Source: Staphylococcus nepalensis (GTDB taxonomy: Bacteria; Bacillota; Bacilli; Staphylococcales; Staphylococcaceae). Taken from it: a stretch of DNA of 64,000 nt. A model generated the notes under the pieces. The model made no database searches. It saw only the letters and a list, made by a program, of their open reading frames with translations, and was not told the DNA's origin. Position numbers and translations under genes: made by a program. The DNA is taken from positions 1-64,000 of the forward strand of contig NZ_BMCF01000002.1 of NCBI RefSeq assembly GCF_014635045.1. Reading direction: 5' to 3'. How positions within the stretch are numbered: position 1 is the stretch's first letter; every line of letters starts with the position of its first letter. Shown here in pieces: positions 8,473 through 17,811 of this stretch.

Positions 8473-9072
8473 ATGGCAATGAACTTTAAAGTTTTAGAAA
8501 ATGAAAGAATCGTAGCAGAATATGCTGCTGATATTTTAAGAAAACAATTTAACAATAATCCAACAACTATTGCTGGTGTGCACCTTTCTAATGATAATGC
8601 ACCAGTATTAGATGAACTAAAGAAAAATATAGATAATAATGCTGTAGATTTTAGTCAAATTAATATATTAGACTATGACAGTAATAAGTCATATTTTGAA
8701 GCATTAGGTGTACCAGAAGGCCAAATTTACGGTATTTCTTATGGCGAAGACACAGAATCATTTATAAGTGACAAGATTAAAACTAAAGAAAATAAAGGTA
8801 AATTGATTACGCAAATACTTTCTATTGATACAAATAGTCGACTTAATGTAAGTATTAATCATGGTCTGTTTTCTGCAAGAGAAGTTATATTGGTCATTAC
8901 TGGTAGTGAGAAAAAAGATATTGTTCATAAATTATACGAAGAAAATGGTAAGACTTCATTTGAACCCGCTGATTTAAAAGCGCATCGCATGGTTAATGTT
9001 ATTTTGGATGAAGCAGCTGCAGAAGGTCTGCCAGAAGATGTTCGTCACTATTTCACTGCACGTTTTGCATAA
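8473..9072 (+). CDS. NagB/RpiA-superfamily (glucosamine-6-phosphate isomerase-like) protein, probably SigB-controlled
   Basis: A 199-residue soluble protein. Its overall shape, including the closing AHRMVNVILDEAAAEGLP segment, recalls the shortened glucosamine-6-phosphate isomerase/6-phosphogluconolactonase-like proteins of staphylococci. I do not see a full set of NagB active-site residues, so an enzymatic role is doubtful. RBS AGAGGAG. A SigB-type promoter precedes it, suggesting a general-stress role. The small acidic-protein gene follows after 23 bases and is probably in the same transcript. Confidence 0.6.
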   Translation: MAMNFKVLENERIVAEYAADILRKQFNNNPTTIAGVHLSNDNAPVLDELKKNIDNNAVDFSQINILDYDSNKSYFEALGVPEGQIYGISYGEDTESFISDKIKTKENKGKLITQILSIDTNSRLNVSINHGLFSAREVILVITGSEKKDIVHKLYEENGKTSFEPADLKAHRMVNVILDEAAAEGLPEDVRHYFTARFA

Positions 9073-9095
9073 AATAAAAATGTGAGGTGTGTATA

Positions 9096-9278
9096 ATGAG
9101 AAATGATAGTACTAAAAACCAATTAAATCATGATACTGAAGTAGAAAATGAAATGGTTGATGGTTTTGAAGATGTTGTAGAGTTAGGTAAAGAAATGGAA
9201 CAAATTTCTGAAGAAAACGACGAAGATAAGCTAGATAAAGCACATGATGTAAGCGTGCGTTCAGATTTAGATGATTAA
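9096..9278 (+). CDS. small acidic hypothetical protein
   Basis: A 60-residue protein, strongly acidic, with no Cys and no membrane segment (for example EVENEMVDGFEDVVELGKEM and EENDEDKLDKA). I chose the ATG at 9096 rather than the in-frame GTG at 9087 because GAGGTG lies at the right distance. It is probably co-transcribed with the stress gene upstream and ends at the hairpin 9304-9359. No function can be assigned. Confidence 0.7.
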   Translation: MRNDSTKNQLNHDTEVENEMVDGFEDVVELGKEMEQISEENDEDKLDKAHDVSVRSDLDD

Positions 9279-9303
9279 TGATTAATCTGAAAATTGGGTT
9301 ATT

Positions 9304-9359
9304 GAAGCGAGCATACAAAATCAAAGTTTAGTTTTTGATTTTTATCTCGTTTCTTTTTT
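9304..9359 (+). terminator. intrinsic terminator
   Basis: Outer stem GAAGCGAG/CTCGTTTC and inner stem AAATCAAA/TTTGATTT followed by CTTTTTTA. Confidence 0.65.
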
Positions 9360-9481
9360 ATTATATACTCGTTTGAGTTCTATTTAAGCATAATTAAAAG
9401 AAAACTGTTAAAAACAATGCCACGTGAAAAATGATTATGTTATTATTAAGTCATTATTTGATTTAAGGAGCAATTATACAT

Positions 9482-9895
9482 ATGTTAAGTAACTATTGGA
9501 AATATCTTATGATTAGTGCAATCATTGTAAATTTAATTTCTATTAAAGGTTTTCCGATGGCTATAGGAGCCATTTATCTACCTATATTATTTAAGATTAT
9601 TCAATTACAGATAAATTTATCGCGTGGTCTTGTGGATAAAGTGAATGCCTCAACTTTTGTAAAAAGCAACCAGACAGGAATCATTATTAGTGTATTATGT
9701 TGTGTTGTTGTAACGGTGTTACTATTCAAACCTTTAGGTGACTTTTATAATAGTTTAACTGGCTTTTTAGGTTTTCTTATAACTATAAGTCCAGTCACAA
9801 TGGTTATTGGAACAATTCTGTTGATCCTGACTGCTATAGGTATTATACAAGCAGCAAAAATTAAATTTAAAAATATAAATATTACAAAAGAATAA
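9482..9895 (+). CDS. hypothetical integral membrane protein
   Basis: A 137-residue protein with about four hydrophobic segments (residues 8-24, 27-45, 67-88, 105-128) and a basic tail. RBS AAGGAG. No family is recognised. It stands alone between two terminators. Confidence 0.7.
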   Translation: MLSNYWKYLMISAIIVNLISIKGFPMAIGAIYLPILFKIIQLQINLSRGLVDKVNASTFVKSNQTGIIISVLCCVVVTVLLFKPLGDFYNSLTGFLGFLITISPVTMVIGTILLILTAIGIIQAAKIKFKNINITKE

Positions 9896-9917
9896 TAATA
9901 TAATACGTGAAATGCGA

Positions 9918-9948
9918 CCAGAAATTATTTTTGAATTTCTGGTTTTTT
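9918..9948 (+). terminator. intrinsic terminator
   Basis: Stem CCAGAAATT/AATTTCTGG with a seven-base loop and six Ts. Confidence 0.9.
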
Positions 9949-10019
9949 ATATCGATTAAAATGATAATTCATTCTTTTTTAATTTTTAAATCAATAACTA
10001 CACGCTTATTTTACAGTAA

Positions 10020-10033
10020 TGAAAACGCTATAT
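10020..10033. promoter_or_regulatory. weak cre-like site ahead of fumC
   Basis: TGAAAACGCTATAT matches the left half and centre of the CcpA cre consensus but not the right half. fumC is a TCA-cycle gene of the type controlled by CcpA in related species. This is a weak match. Confidence 0.25.
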
Positions 10034-10105
10034 TAAAGAGATTGCCCAGTTAAATTGATTAATGCTATACTAAAGTCAAATACACATTGAAGGGGAGAAT
10101 TTTAA

Positions 10106-11491
10106 ATGTCAGTTAGAATTGAACATGATACATTTGGTGAAATTGAAGTACCTGCAGATAAATACTGGGGCGCCCAAACAGAAAGAAGTAAACGAAACTT
10201 CCCAGTTGGCAAAGAACGTATGCCAATTGAAGTTGTTTATGGTTTTGCGCAATTAAAAAGAGGTGCAGCTTTAGCCAATCACGAATTAGGAAAGCTAAGT
10301 GACGCAAAAAAAGATGCCATTACATATGCATGTGACCGTATTTTAAATAAAGAATTAGATGAGCATTTTCCATTAGTTGTTTGGCAAACAGGAAGCGGCA
10401 CTCAAAGTAATATGAATGTTAATGAAGTTGTTAGCTATGTAGCTAACGAATATCTAAAAGAACAAGGAAGCGATGAATCAATCCATCCTAATGATGATGT
10501 GAATAAATCACAAAGTTCAAATGATACATTCCCGACTGCTATGCATGTTGCTTTATATAATGAAATTGAGAAGAAACTTGAACCTGCTTTAAAAATATTA
10601 CGTAATACATTCAAAGAAAAAGAAGAAAAATTTAATGACGTTATTAAAATAGGCCGTACGCATTTACAAGATGCTACACCGATACGTTTAGGACAAGAAA
10701 TAAGCGGTTGGCGCTATATGTTAGATAAATGTGAAACATTGTTGAATGAATCCAAAGCACATATTTTAAATTTAGCTATTGGTGGCACTGCGGTAGGTAC
10801 AGGCATCAACGCTCATCCAGATTTTGGCGATAAAGTTGCTAAATTCATTTCAAAAAATACAGGATATCCATTTGTATCGTCTGAAAATAAATTTCACGCA
10901 TTAACTGCTCATGATGAAGTAGTTCAATTACATGGTTCTCTTAAAGCGCTTGCAACTGACTTAATGAAAATTGCCAACGATGTTAGATGGTTAGCGTCAG
11001 GCCCACGTGCAGGACTTGCAGAAATTTCAATACCTGAAAATGAACCAGGCTCTTCTATCATGCCAGGTAAAGTAAACCCGACACAATGTGAAATGCTAAC
11101 TATGGTAGCTGTACAAGTCATGGGCAATGACACTGCAGTAGGCATAGGTAGTTCGCAAGGGAACTTTGAGTTGAATGTGTATAAACCTGTCATCTTGCAT
11201 AACACATTACAGTCTATTTATTTATTAGCTGATGGTATGCAAACATTTAATGATAATTGCGCAATAGGTATTGAACCAATTGAAGCCAATATCGATAACT
11301 ATTTAAATCAATCATTAATGCTAGTAACAGCGTTAAACCCTCATATTGGATATGAAAAAGCTGCAAGTATTGCAAAAAAGGCACATCGTGAGGGCTTAAC
11401 CTTAAAAGAATCTGCAATTCAATCAGGTTATCTAACAGAAGCACAATTTGATGAGTGGATTAAACCTGAAGATATGGTTGAACCTAAATAA
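10106..11491 (+). CDS. fumC: fumarate hydratase, class II
   Basis: A 461-residue iron-independent fumarase, which interconverts fumarate and L-malate in the TCA cycle as a cytosolic tetramer. The family signature [13 protein letters not shown] (about residues 315-327) holds the catalytic serine loop. [12 protein letters not shown] and [10 protein letters not shown] are the other two conserved regions. The length is typical. RBS AAGGGGAG. It is monocistronic. Confidence 0.97.
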   Translation: MSVRIEHDTFGEIEVPADKYWGAQTERSKRNFPVGKERMPIEVVYGFAQLKRGAALANHELGKLSDAKKDAITYACDRILNKELDEHFPLVVWQTGSGTQSNMNVNEVVSYVANEYLKEQGSDESIHPNDDVNKSQSSNDTFPTAMHVALYNEIEKKLEPALKILRNTFKEKEEKFNDVIKIGRTHLQDATPIRLGQEISGWRYMLDKCETLLNESKAHILNLAIGGTAVGTGINAHPDFGDKVAKFISKNTGYPFVSSENKFHALTAHDEVVQLHGSLKALATDLMKIANDVRWLASGPRAGLAEISIPENEPGSSIMPGKVNPTQCEMLTMVAVQVMGNDTAVGIGSSQGNFELNVYKPVILHNTLQSIYLLADGMQTFNDNCAIGIEPIEANIDNYLNQSLMLVTALNPHIGYEKAASIAKKAHREGLTLKESAIQSGYLTEAQFDEWIKPEDMVEPK

Positions 11492-11750
11492 TATCGAGTA
11501 ATAAAAGAGTGAATAAAAAATCAACTTTTAAAGGTCGCTGTTTTTAGAAGGGGCTGGAAGACTAGGAAAATGAATCTAGTTAAGTGCATGACATGGGCTA
11601 AAGTTTATATACACATATTACTAAATTGATCAATTGAAAAATAATACTTTTATAGCTTGTTATTATTTTATTTTATGTCTAATCATTTATTGTGAATATT
11701 ATGTACGAGGCTGAAACGTATTTACGTTTCAGCCTCGCTTTAAATACTAT
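11492..11750. other. intergenic region with decayed repeat-like sequence
   Basis: AT-rich, no ORF. It contains GGGGCTGGAAGAC (about 11550) and GACATGGGCT, which vaguely recall the dispersed repeat at 22018, and ends in the strong palindrome at 11706-11740. Confidence 0.4.
11706..11740 (+). terminator. strong palindromic hairpin, likely terminator between convergent genes
   Basis: Fourteen-base perfect stem (CGAGGCTGAAACGT and its complement) with a four-base loop, followed by CTTT on the + strand. It separates fumC from the convergent pseudouridine synthase gene. Confidence 0.7.
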
Positions 11751-12578
11751 TTAAATGTCGTCATCTAAGCTGACGGAAATCATTTTTTGTGTTAATGGAT
11801 GAATAAATTCAATTTTATAACTGTTTAACTGAAGTTGTCTTAAAGTTGAATCACCATATAGTGGGTCACCGATAACAGGGTGGCCCATTTCTGCTAAATG
11901 GACACGAATTTGATGTGTTCTTCCAGTGTCTAATTTTAAATCTACTTCACAGACATTTTCTTTTATCATCTTCGACGATAAAATATGCGTAATAGCTGTT
12001 TGACCTGTAGAAGAGACCCGACGTTTATTTGAATGAAATTTATCTTTGCCTATAGGCATGTCGATGGTTTGAGACTTAATAGGTAATAAACTATGTACGT
12101 GTGCTTTATAAATTCGATCAATTTGATTTTCTTCTAGCATACGGTCTAGTATCTTTTTCATCAATGGGTTTTTTGCAACAATTAACAAGCCAACTGTCTC
12201 TTGGTCTAAGCGATGTATTGGTTCAACATAATCGCTTTTTATTGTATATATGACATGATTCATTAATGTATTGCTTTCTTTTAAATCGTTAGGATGTGTT
12301 TTGACACCCTTAGGCTTCATAACAATTGCTAAATCATTATCCTCATAATAAATTTGTGCGAATCGATAACTTGGTAAATAATTGCTTTTTTCATCAGGCG
12401 TAGGGATATAAATATCGTCACCTGTTTTTACTTGTGACGTGAGTTTGGCTTCTAAGCCATTAATTGTGATGTCTTTTGACATATTTAAATTGTGTAAGTC
12501 TTTTTTAGGTAATTGTAATTGCTGGAATATTTCTTTTAATGTTAATTGATTATATTTTTCTGGGATTTGAAATTTCAT
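11751..12578 (-). CDS. RluA-family rRNA/tRNA pseudouridine synthase
   Basis: A 275-residue protein of the RluA class. The catalytic motif HRLDQETVGLL contains the nucleophilic Asp; GRTHQIRVHLAEMGHPVIGDPLYG is the second family signature. A short S4-like region precedes the catalytic domain. The start is the ATG at 12578, not the longer ORF, because AGGAGG lies seven bases upstream. The target uridine cannot be deduced; RluD/YjbO-like or YhcT-like are candidates. It is a single gene, convergent with fumC. Confidence 0.88.
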   Translation of the reverse strand: MKFQIPEKYNQLTLKEIFQQLQLPKKDLHNLNMSKDITINGLEAKLTSQVKTGDDIYIPTPDEKSNYLPSYRFAQIYYEDNDLAIVMKPKGVKTHPNDLKESNTLMNHVIYTIKSDYVEPIHRLDQETVGLLIVAKNPLMKKILDRMLEENQIDRIYKAHVHSLLPIKSQTIDMPIGKDKFHSNKRRVSSTGQTAITHILSSKMIKENVCEVDLKLDTGRTHQIRVHLAEMGHPVIGDPLYGDSTLRQLQLNSYKIEFIHPLTQKMISVSLDDDI

Positions 12579-12775
12579 AATATCCTCCTCTATGATCAAT
12601 TATTATCATACCATAAACATTACACTAAACATATGAGTCGTTGAGATTGATTTAATCATTTTTATTGTTAATTATCTAAAATGAAACACAATTGTTTACC
12701 TATTTTTAAATTTCTTAACAAGATTGTATAATGTATGTAAACAGGGTTGTTAAAGTTAAAGAATGGACTGGTTAA

Positions 12776-13885
12776 ATGGAAAAACCGACTAGATTAGCAT
12801 TATTGAAAGAAATTGCTGAGTTTTTAAATGAAGAAACAGAAACATATAGTATGTTACAAGGTGCTTTAAAATCATTAATTGATGGCAGTGAATTTACGAC
12901 AGGATGGATTTTCTTCATTGATGAAGTAGGTCAACATGAGCTTGTATCATATATCAATTTGCCTGGTGCGTTAGAAAAAAATAATTGTCAGTATATGCGT
13001 GAAGGTACTTGTTGGTGCGTACAGGCTTATCAGAATAAAAAGTTAACAAAGGCTTCAAATATTATTAATTGCTCCCGTATTAATTTAGCAAATCGCGCTT
13101 ATCATGAAGAAACAGATGGAGTTACACATCATGCTACAGTGCCATTGAGATCAGGTGAAGAACAATTTGGTTTACTCAATGTAGCAACACCACATACCAA
13201 AAGATATAGTGAAGAAAATTTGGAATTACTAGAGTCTGTTGCGTTACAAATTGGTTCTGCTATAAAAAGAATCCTTTTAACGAATCAAGAAAAGGAAGCT
13301 GCACGCATAAGCGAACGTAATAGGTTAGCTAGAGACTTACATGATTCAGTTAATCAGATGCTTTTTTCTGTGAAATTGACAGCCCATGCTGCTCTAGGAA
13401 TGACGCAAGAAGAAGTGTCGCGTAAAGCTTTTCAAGTTATTGAAGATACGAGTCAACAAGCTGTCAACGAAATGCGAGCGTTAATTTGGCAATTAAAACC
13501 TGTTGGGTTAGAACAAGGTTTAGTTAATGCACTAAAACAATATAGTGAATTGTTACAATTAGAGCTATTGGTTAAAGTAGAGGGTTTAATTAAATTGCCT
13601 AATTTAATTGAAGAAAATGTTTACAGGATTGTCCAAGAAGCAATCAATAACACTAAAAAACATGGTGACACTACTCAAGTTAAATTAAACTTAATTCAAA
13701 AATTAGATTATCTGTACGTTACCATTGTTGATTTTGGGAAAGGTTTTGACGCTACTCATCCAAATTCATATCATTCTCATGGCATAAATAATATGAAGCA
13801 ACGCTCAAAGCAGATAAATGGTAAATTAATGATTGAATCCCAACCCAGCAAAGGTACGCAAATTTATATAACAATACCATTATAA
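12776..13885 (+). CDS. airS: redox-sensing histidine kinase AirS (YhcS)
   Basis: A 369-residue cytoplasmic kinase with no membrane segment. Residues about 20-165 form a GAF domain with four cysteines at 71, 79, 81 and 99 (CQYMREGTCWC, NCS), matching the iron-sulfur cluster ligands described for S. aureus AirS. Residues about 180-245 are HisKA_3 dimerisation with the phospho-acceptor H189 in ARDLHDSVNQ. Residues about 275-369 are the HATPase with NTKKHG and GKGF. In S. aureus AirSR responds to oxygen/redox state and controls virulence and respiration genes. It is followed by airR with 21 bases between them. Confidence 0.93.
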   Translation: MEKPTRLALLKEIAEFLNEETETYSMLQGALKSLIDGSEFTTGWIFFIDEVGQHELVSYINLPGALEKNNCQYMREGTCWCVQAYQNKKLTKASNIINCSRINLANRAYHEETDGVTHHATVPLRSGEEQFGLLNVATPHTKRYSEENLELLESVALQIGSAIKRILLTNQEKEAARISERNRLARDLHDSVNQMLFSVKLTAHAALGMTQEEVSRKAFQVIEDTSQQAVNEMRALIWQLKPVGLEQGLVNALKQYSELLQLELLVKVEGLIKLPNLIEENVYRIVQEAINNTKKHGDTTQVKLNLIQKLDYLYVTIVDFGKGFDATHPNSYHSHGINNMKQRSKQINGKLMIESQPSKGTQIYITIPL

Positions 13886-13906
13886 AGTTTCGAAAGGAAG
13901 GTCAAG

Positions 13907-14530
13907 ATGCATCGAATCATTTTAGTAGACGATCACCATATAGTAAGACAAGGCTTAGAATTTCTACTATCTACAGTAGAAGATATAGAAGTTGTGAAAG
14001 GCTTCTCAGATGGTAAGTCTTTTTTAAGATATATTGAAGCGCATGATTTGCCTGATATTGTCTTGTTAGATTTAGTCATGCCAGTTATGAATGGTATTGA
14101 AATTACAGAAATAATGAAAGAAAAATATCCTGATGTGAAAATACTAGTATTAACGAGCTATGTAGATGACGAACACGTCATTTCTGCTATTGATAAGGGC
14201 GCTGATGGTTATGAAATGAAAGATGTTGAGCCAGAACAATTGATCAAAACAATTAAAAGCGTATTAGCAGGCGAAAAAATTATTCATCCCCAAGCACAAA
14301 GTGTCATTGAATCTATGAGCGATAAACCACATTACACCAATAAGCTATCAAAACGAGAGTCTGAAGTCCTTACTGAAATGGCAAAGGGAAAAACAAATAA
14401 AGAAATTGCTGAAACATTATTTGTGTCTGAAAAAACAGTTAAAACACATGTTAGTCATATTTTTGCTAAATTACAAGTGAGTGATCGGACGCAAGCTGCG
14501 ATTTATGCAATGCAAAACAACCTTATATGA
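13907..14530 (+). CDS. airR: response regulator AirR (YhcR), NarL/LuxR type
   Basis: A 207-residue protein. The receiver domain (1-120) has acidic D8/D9, phospho-acceptor D55 in VLLDLVMP, the switch T/S in VLTSY and K104-region residues. The C-terminal LuxR helix-turn-helix is at about 145-205 (LSKRESEVLTEMAKGKTNKEIAETLFVSEKTVKTHVSHI). It is the partner of AirS; RBS AAAGGAAGG. Confidence 0.94.
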   Translation: MHRIILVDDHHIVRQGLEFLLSTVEDIEVVKGFSDGKSFLRYIEAHDLPDIVLLDLVMPVMNGIEITEIMKEKYPDVKILVLTSYVDDEHVISAIDKGADGYEMKDVEPEQLIKTIKSVLAGEKIIHPQAQSVIESMSDKPHYTNKLSKRESEVLTEMAKGKTNKEIAETLFVSEKTVKTHVSHIFAKLQVSDRTQAAIYAMQNNLI

Positions 14531-14613
14531 ACTCATTGAGTAAGGAAGCCAGAACGCTATGCTTTTAAATGTTGTTATCCACTAGATAGAGGGGTTAGGC
14601 TTGAAAACGAATG

Positions 14614-14662
14614 ATATAATCCTATTGTTATATCTTATTAAATCGCAATAGGATTATATTTA
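14614..14662 (+). terminator. hairpin after airSR
   Basis: Fourteen-base perfect stem (ATATAATCCTATTG and its complement) with an 18-base loop. The T run is poor, so termination is only probable. Confidence 0.45.
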
Positions 14663-14816
14663 GGGCTAATACATAAGTTGGGCGTAAATTTCTAAAGTAG
14701 TAGTCTAATCAAAACACAAGGCGCTCTAATCTTTTTCAACATTCCTATTTACTTTTGTTTTAAAATGTATAATTTTACTATATAATATAGCTAATAAACA
14801 ATAAGGGGATGTTGTT

Positions 14817-16100
14817 ATGAAAACCAAAAACTTGTCGTTAAAAATCGTAATAGCGCTTATTTTAGGCATAACCATTGGCTCAATTTTTAATATGTTTGCG
14901 CAATCAGGATTTGTTGTCAATGTTGATAAGTATGTCTTTAATGTCATTGGTCAAATATTTTTAAATTTAATATTCATGCTAGTCGTACCTGTTGTATTTG
15001 TTTCGATCGTATTAGGTGTAGTCGGTGTAGGGGACCCAAAATTACTTGGTGGTATAGGGTTAAAGACAATTACTTTCTTTTTAACTACGACAGCTATCGC
15101 TATTATTATTGGTATTGTTTTAGCTTCAGTTTTACAACCCGGTGAAGGGAAATCAGATCTATTAAATAGTGATGATGTATCAAGTTATCAAAAAACATTA
15201 GATAAAGAAGATAATGCTCAAAGCTCTGCAGCTAATCAAACATTTGATCAAACATTGATTAACCTTTTTCCTAAAAATCCATTACAAGCCATGAGTGAAG
15301 AAAATATGTTGCAAATTATAACATTTGCAATATTTATAGGGATTGGTTTAATTATGGTCGGTTCCAAAGCTCAAGCGGTGCACCGGCTATTTGAACAAAC
15401 TAATGAAGTTTTAATGTATATTGTGACTATGATTATGAGTGTATTTGCGCCAATCGGTACATTTGGGCTTGTTGCACATGCATTTACGGGAGCTGGGTTT
15501 GGTGCGATTCAACAACTTGGCATGTATTTCTTTATTGTGCTCCTGGCACTATTTATACATTTCTTCGTTGTATATGGATCAGCAGTTAAGTTTATCGCCA
15601 AAACTAGTCCACTGAGATTCTTTAAAGGGTTTTTACCAGCTATTACATTAGGTTTTAGTGCATCTAGCTCTACCGCCACTTTACCAGTATCACTAAAATG
15701 TACTAAAAACATGGGTGTTCGACCAGAAGTAGCTTCTTTTGTTCAACCGTTAGGAGCAACAATCAATATGGACGGTACGGCCATTATGCAAGGTGTAGCA
15801 ACCATATTCATTGCACAAATTTCAGGTGTAGATTTGTCGTTGATGCAAATTATAACAGTTGTTGTTATTGCAGTGGTTGCGTCCATTGGTACTGCAGGTG
15901 TGCCAGGCGTTGGATTGATTATGTTAGCTATGGTATTAAATGCAGTGGGCTTAAATCCAGCAGCAATTGGTATTATCTTAGGTATTGATAGATTATTAGA
16001 TATGACAAGAACTTCAGTCAATATTACGGGTGATGCAGCTTGCGCCCTTATCATTTCAAAATCAGAAGATAAGAAATTAGCTGCAAAACGTGACAATTAA
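14817..16100 (+). CDS. sodium/proton-dependent dicarboxylate or amino-acid symporter (DAACS family)
   Basis: A 427-residue membrane carrier of the glutamate-transporter fold. The family landmarks are in order: serine-rich SASSSTATLPVS hairpin (about residue 280), INMDGTA in TM7 that forms the sodium site, and DRLLDMTRTSVNITGDA in TM8. The arginine and aspartate of the last motif contact substrate in GltP homologues. The substrate (glutamate, aspartate, C4-dicarboxylate or cystine) cannot be told from sequence. RBS AAGGGGATG. It is monocistronic, with a bidirectional hairpin at 16264. Confidence 0.88.
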   Translation: MKTKNLSLKIVIALILGITIGSIFNMFAQSGFVVNVDKYVFNVIGQIFLNLIFMLVVPVVFVSIVLGVVGVGDPKLLGGIGLKTITFFLTTTAIAIIIGIVLASVLQPGEGKSDLLNSDDVSSYQKTLDKEDNAQSSAANQTFDQTLINLFPKNPLQAMSEENMLQIITFAIFIGIGLIMVGSKAQAVHRLFEQTNEVLMYIVTMIMSVFAPIGTFGLVAHAFTGAGFGAIQQLGMYFFIVLLALFIHFFVVYGSAVKFIAKTSPLRFFKGFLPAITLGFSASSSTATLPVSLKCTKNMGVRPEVASFVQPLGATINMDGTAIMQGVATIFIAQISGVDLSLMQIITVVVIAVVASIGTAGVPGVGLIMLAMVLNAVGLNPAAIGIILGIDRLLDMTRTSVNITGDAACALIISKSEDKKLAAKRDN

Positions 16101-16502
16101 TATAGGACCTTTAATAGGGATAGAAAGAGCAATTACGTTTTATGTTATTTAAATTTAATATGTCAACAACCAATGATTCAATTTGTATTTTTACTATAAT
16201 TATTTTGTTTGTGAATATCACATCATGTATATATAATTTTAAAGAGATTAATCGTAATGTCTGAAATACCCCTCTTATCGATTCCAATTAGTCGATGAGA
16301 GGGGTATTTATGGTTATTATAGTTATTCGATAGTAGTGTCGTTATAATTAATAGTAAGATGTCATTTGGCATGCGAACTAATTGGCTACCATCTATACAT
16401 ACGAATAATTGAAAATATAGAAAATCATAAATGATAATATGGAAATTTAAAAATTTTCATAAGAATTCTTTTACAAGAAAGATGTCATAAACAGATTTTT
16501 AG
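16101..16502. other. intergenic region between convergent genes
   Basis: About 400 AT-rich bases. It holds the strong bidirectional hairpin at 16264-16310 and nothing else I recognise. Confidence 0.6.
16264..16310 (+). terminator. bidirectional terminator
   Basis: Stem AAATACCCCTC/GAGGGGTATTT extended by an inner TCGA pairing. It can serve the symporter gene on + and the PH-like gene on -. Confidence 0.75.
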
Positions 16503-16817
16503 TTAATGAGAAGTAAGTACGTTATACAATTCTGCAAACTTTTTACCATCTTTTCTTGGGACTTGATCAAATATCCACGGCTCGCCATCTGACTCCACAA
16601 TCGTTAGCCTAAACGGTGTTAAAGATAAACCAAATTTAACATTTTGGATTTCTTCAAAGGAAAACAAGCTTTTGATTTCATGATTTTCTAGAATACCGTT
16701 AGCTTTAAAAGTGATCTTATCATTATATAATGTCAAAATTCCTGGAATTATTTGAGCTTGAATAAATTTCATTGACGCATATGTAGAAATCAGTTTTGTT
16801 GAAGATGGATTGTTCAA
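16503..16817 (-). CDS. small PH-like domain hypothetical protein
   Basis: A 104-residue protein with a mostly beta pattern (GILTLYNDKITFKANG, SFEEIQNVKFGLSL, FRLTIVESDGEPWIF) and a C-terminal helix, resembling bacterial PH-like proteins. It starts with TTG; GAGGAGG sits eight bases upstream and no ATG is available in frame, so the TTG start is well supported. Function unknown. Confidence 0.7.
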   Translation of the reverse strand: MNNPSSTKLISTYASMKFIQAQIIPGILTLYNDKITFKANGILENHEIKSLFSFEEIQNVKFGLSLTPFRLTIVESDGEPWIFDQVPRKDGKKFAELYNVLTSH

Positions 16818-16910
16818 AATGATGCCTCCTCAAATCCTTTTTAAACAATATATCATTATACATAACAAGAGACAATTCTATTTAGATTTGTATGTTTTAG
16901 ACGTTATAAA

Positions 16911-16960
16911 AAGAGCAGAGAACGAAATCAAAGTAATTAAGATGATTTTGTTCTCTACTG
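16911..16960 (-). terminator. terminator of the former pfl operon
   Basis: On the minus strand a 14-base stem (AGAGAACAAAATCA with TGATTTCGTTCTCT, one mismatch) is followed by GCTCTTTTT. It sits just beyond the decayed pflA and probably was its terminator. Confidence 0.65.
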
Positions 16961-17009
16961 TTCAAATAGTATGTTTTTATATCATTATCATTTTGAGTAA
17001 CTTTATATA

Positions 17010-17468
17010 GGTGTGTTAGTTTTGCAGTTAAATTTATATGTTTAGCATTATCCATGTGTTTGATATCTAATAAAACTAAATCAGTATACGCTAATAAATA
17101 CGTCAAGATGTTTATTAAAAGCCACTGTATCATTTGCTGTACCAGCTGATGTATCGATACATGTATGAATATCTTGTTCTTTTAATAACTAGAATAGGGT
17201 GGTTAAGAATTTTTATTTGCAATAATGGTTCGCCACCACTAACTGTAACGCCGCCTCCATATGCATCAAAGTATGGTTTGAATGGCGTTATTTCATTAAC
17301 CATTTCATCTACGGTGACTTCTCTAGTGAAATTTTTTTATGTCCAAGTATCTGGATTATGACTGTATAAACATCTAAGTAAACACCCTTGCGTGAATAAA
17401 ATATATCGCAGTCCCAGGCCATCAACCGTGCCTAGACTTTCAATTGAACGTAAATGTGCTTTAACCAT
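17010..17468 (-). pseudogene. pflA: decayed pyruvate formate-lyase activating enzyme (pflA)
   Basis: The minus strand from the ATG at 17468 reads [19 protein letters not shown] and then [20 protein letters not shown], clearly PflA. The radical-SAM motif CxxxCxxC has lost its third Cys (TGT to [11 protein letters not shown]). An in-frame stop follows NPDTWT. The reading continues as [21 protein letters not shown] and [14 protein letters not shown], then breaks into other frames ([38 protein letters not shown]) near 17100-17000. The C-terminal third is absent. The intact enzyme would install the glycyl radical on PflB. There is no doubt that the gene is dead. Confidence 0.93.
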
Positions 17469-17475
17469 ACGAATG

Positions 17476-17811
17476 CAACCCTTTGGTGGCATTCGTATAG
17501 TTTCTCAGTTTGGACACCGACAATAGTCTCTAAACCTTTATTTAGATAGCCGGCATCATGAACGATAATTGTTGATGGTACTTTTGTATCTATACCCCAC
17601 ATTCCACCGCGTTCACGCACTTCTCTTGATAATTGCATGACTTGATCCCAGAGTTTCATTGTTGCTTCAGTAGGACCTTCTAAAAATTGGTCACCACCTG
17701 TATATAATGTCTAATTTAGTTAGATATATTCTGTAACATTCACTTGGCACTTGCAGCGACCTTGTTTATAATTATCTCATGCAGTTGATTTTGTGTAGTT
17801 TTTTTTAACAT
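17476..17811 (-). pseudogene. pflB: N-terminal stub of pyruvate formate-lyase (pflB)
   Basis: The minus strand starts with an ATG at 17811 behind GGAG, loses frame, then reads VNVTEYI-stop-LN-stop-TLYTGGDQFLEGPTEAT followed by MKLWDQVMQLSREVRERGG, DTKVPSTIIVHDAGYLN and [12 protein letters not shown]. This equals roughly the first 110 residues of PflB (about 750 in the family). It then joins a short inverted repeat (ATACGAATGC ... GCATTCGTAT, about 17467-17500) and the pflA start. Some 640 codons, including the Cys-Cys and glycyl-radical sites, are deleted. Two in-frame stops and a frameshift are additional. Confidence 0.93.

Noticed and set aside
15743-16096. 117-codon minus-strand ORF inside the symporter gene
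   Set aside because: Antisense shadow; low-complexity I/A/P/T composition and no ribosome site.
16810-17361. Plus-strand ORFs over the pfl remnant
   Set aside because: The minus strand shows clear PflA homology; the plus-strand frames have no homologous pattern.
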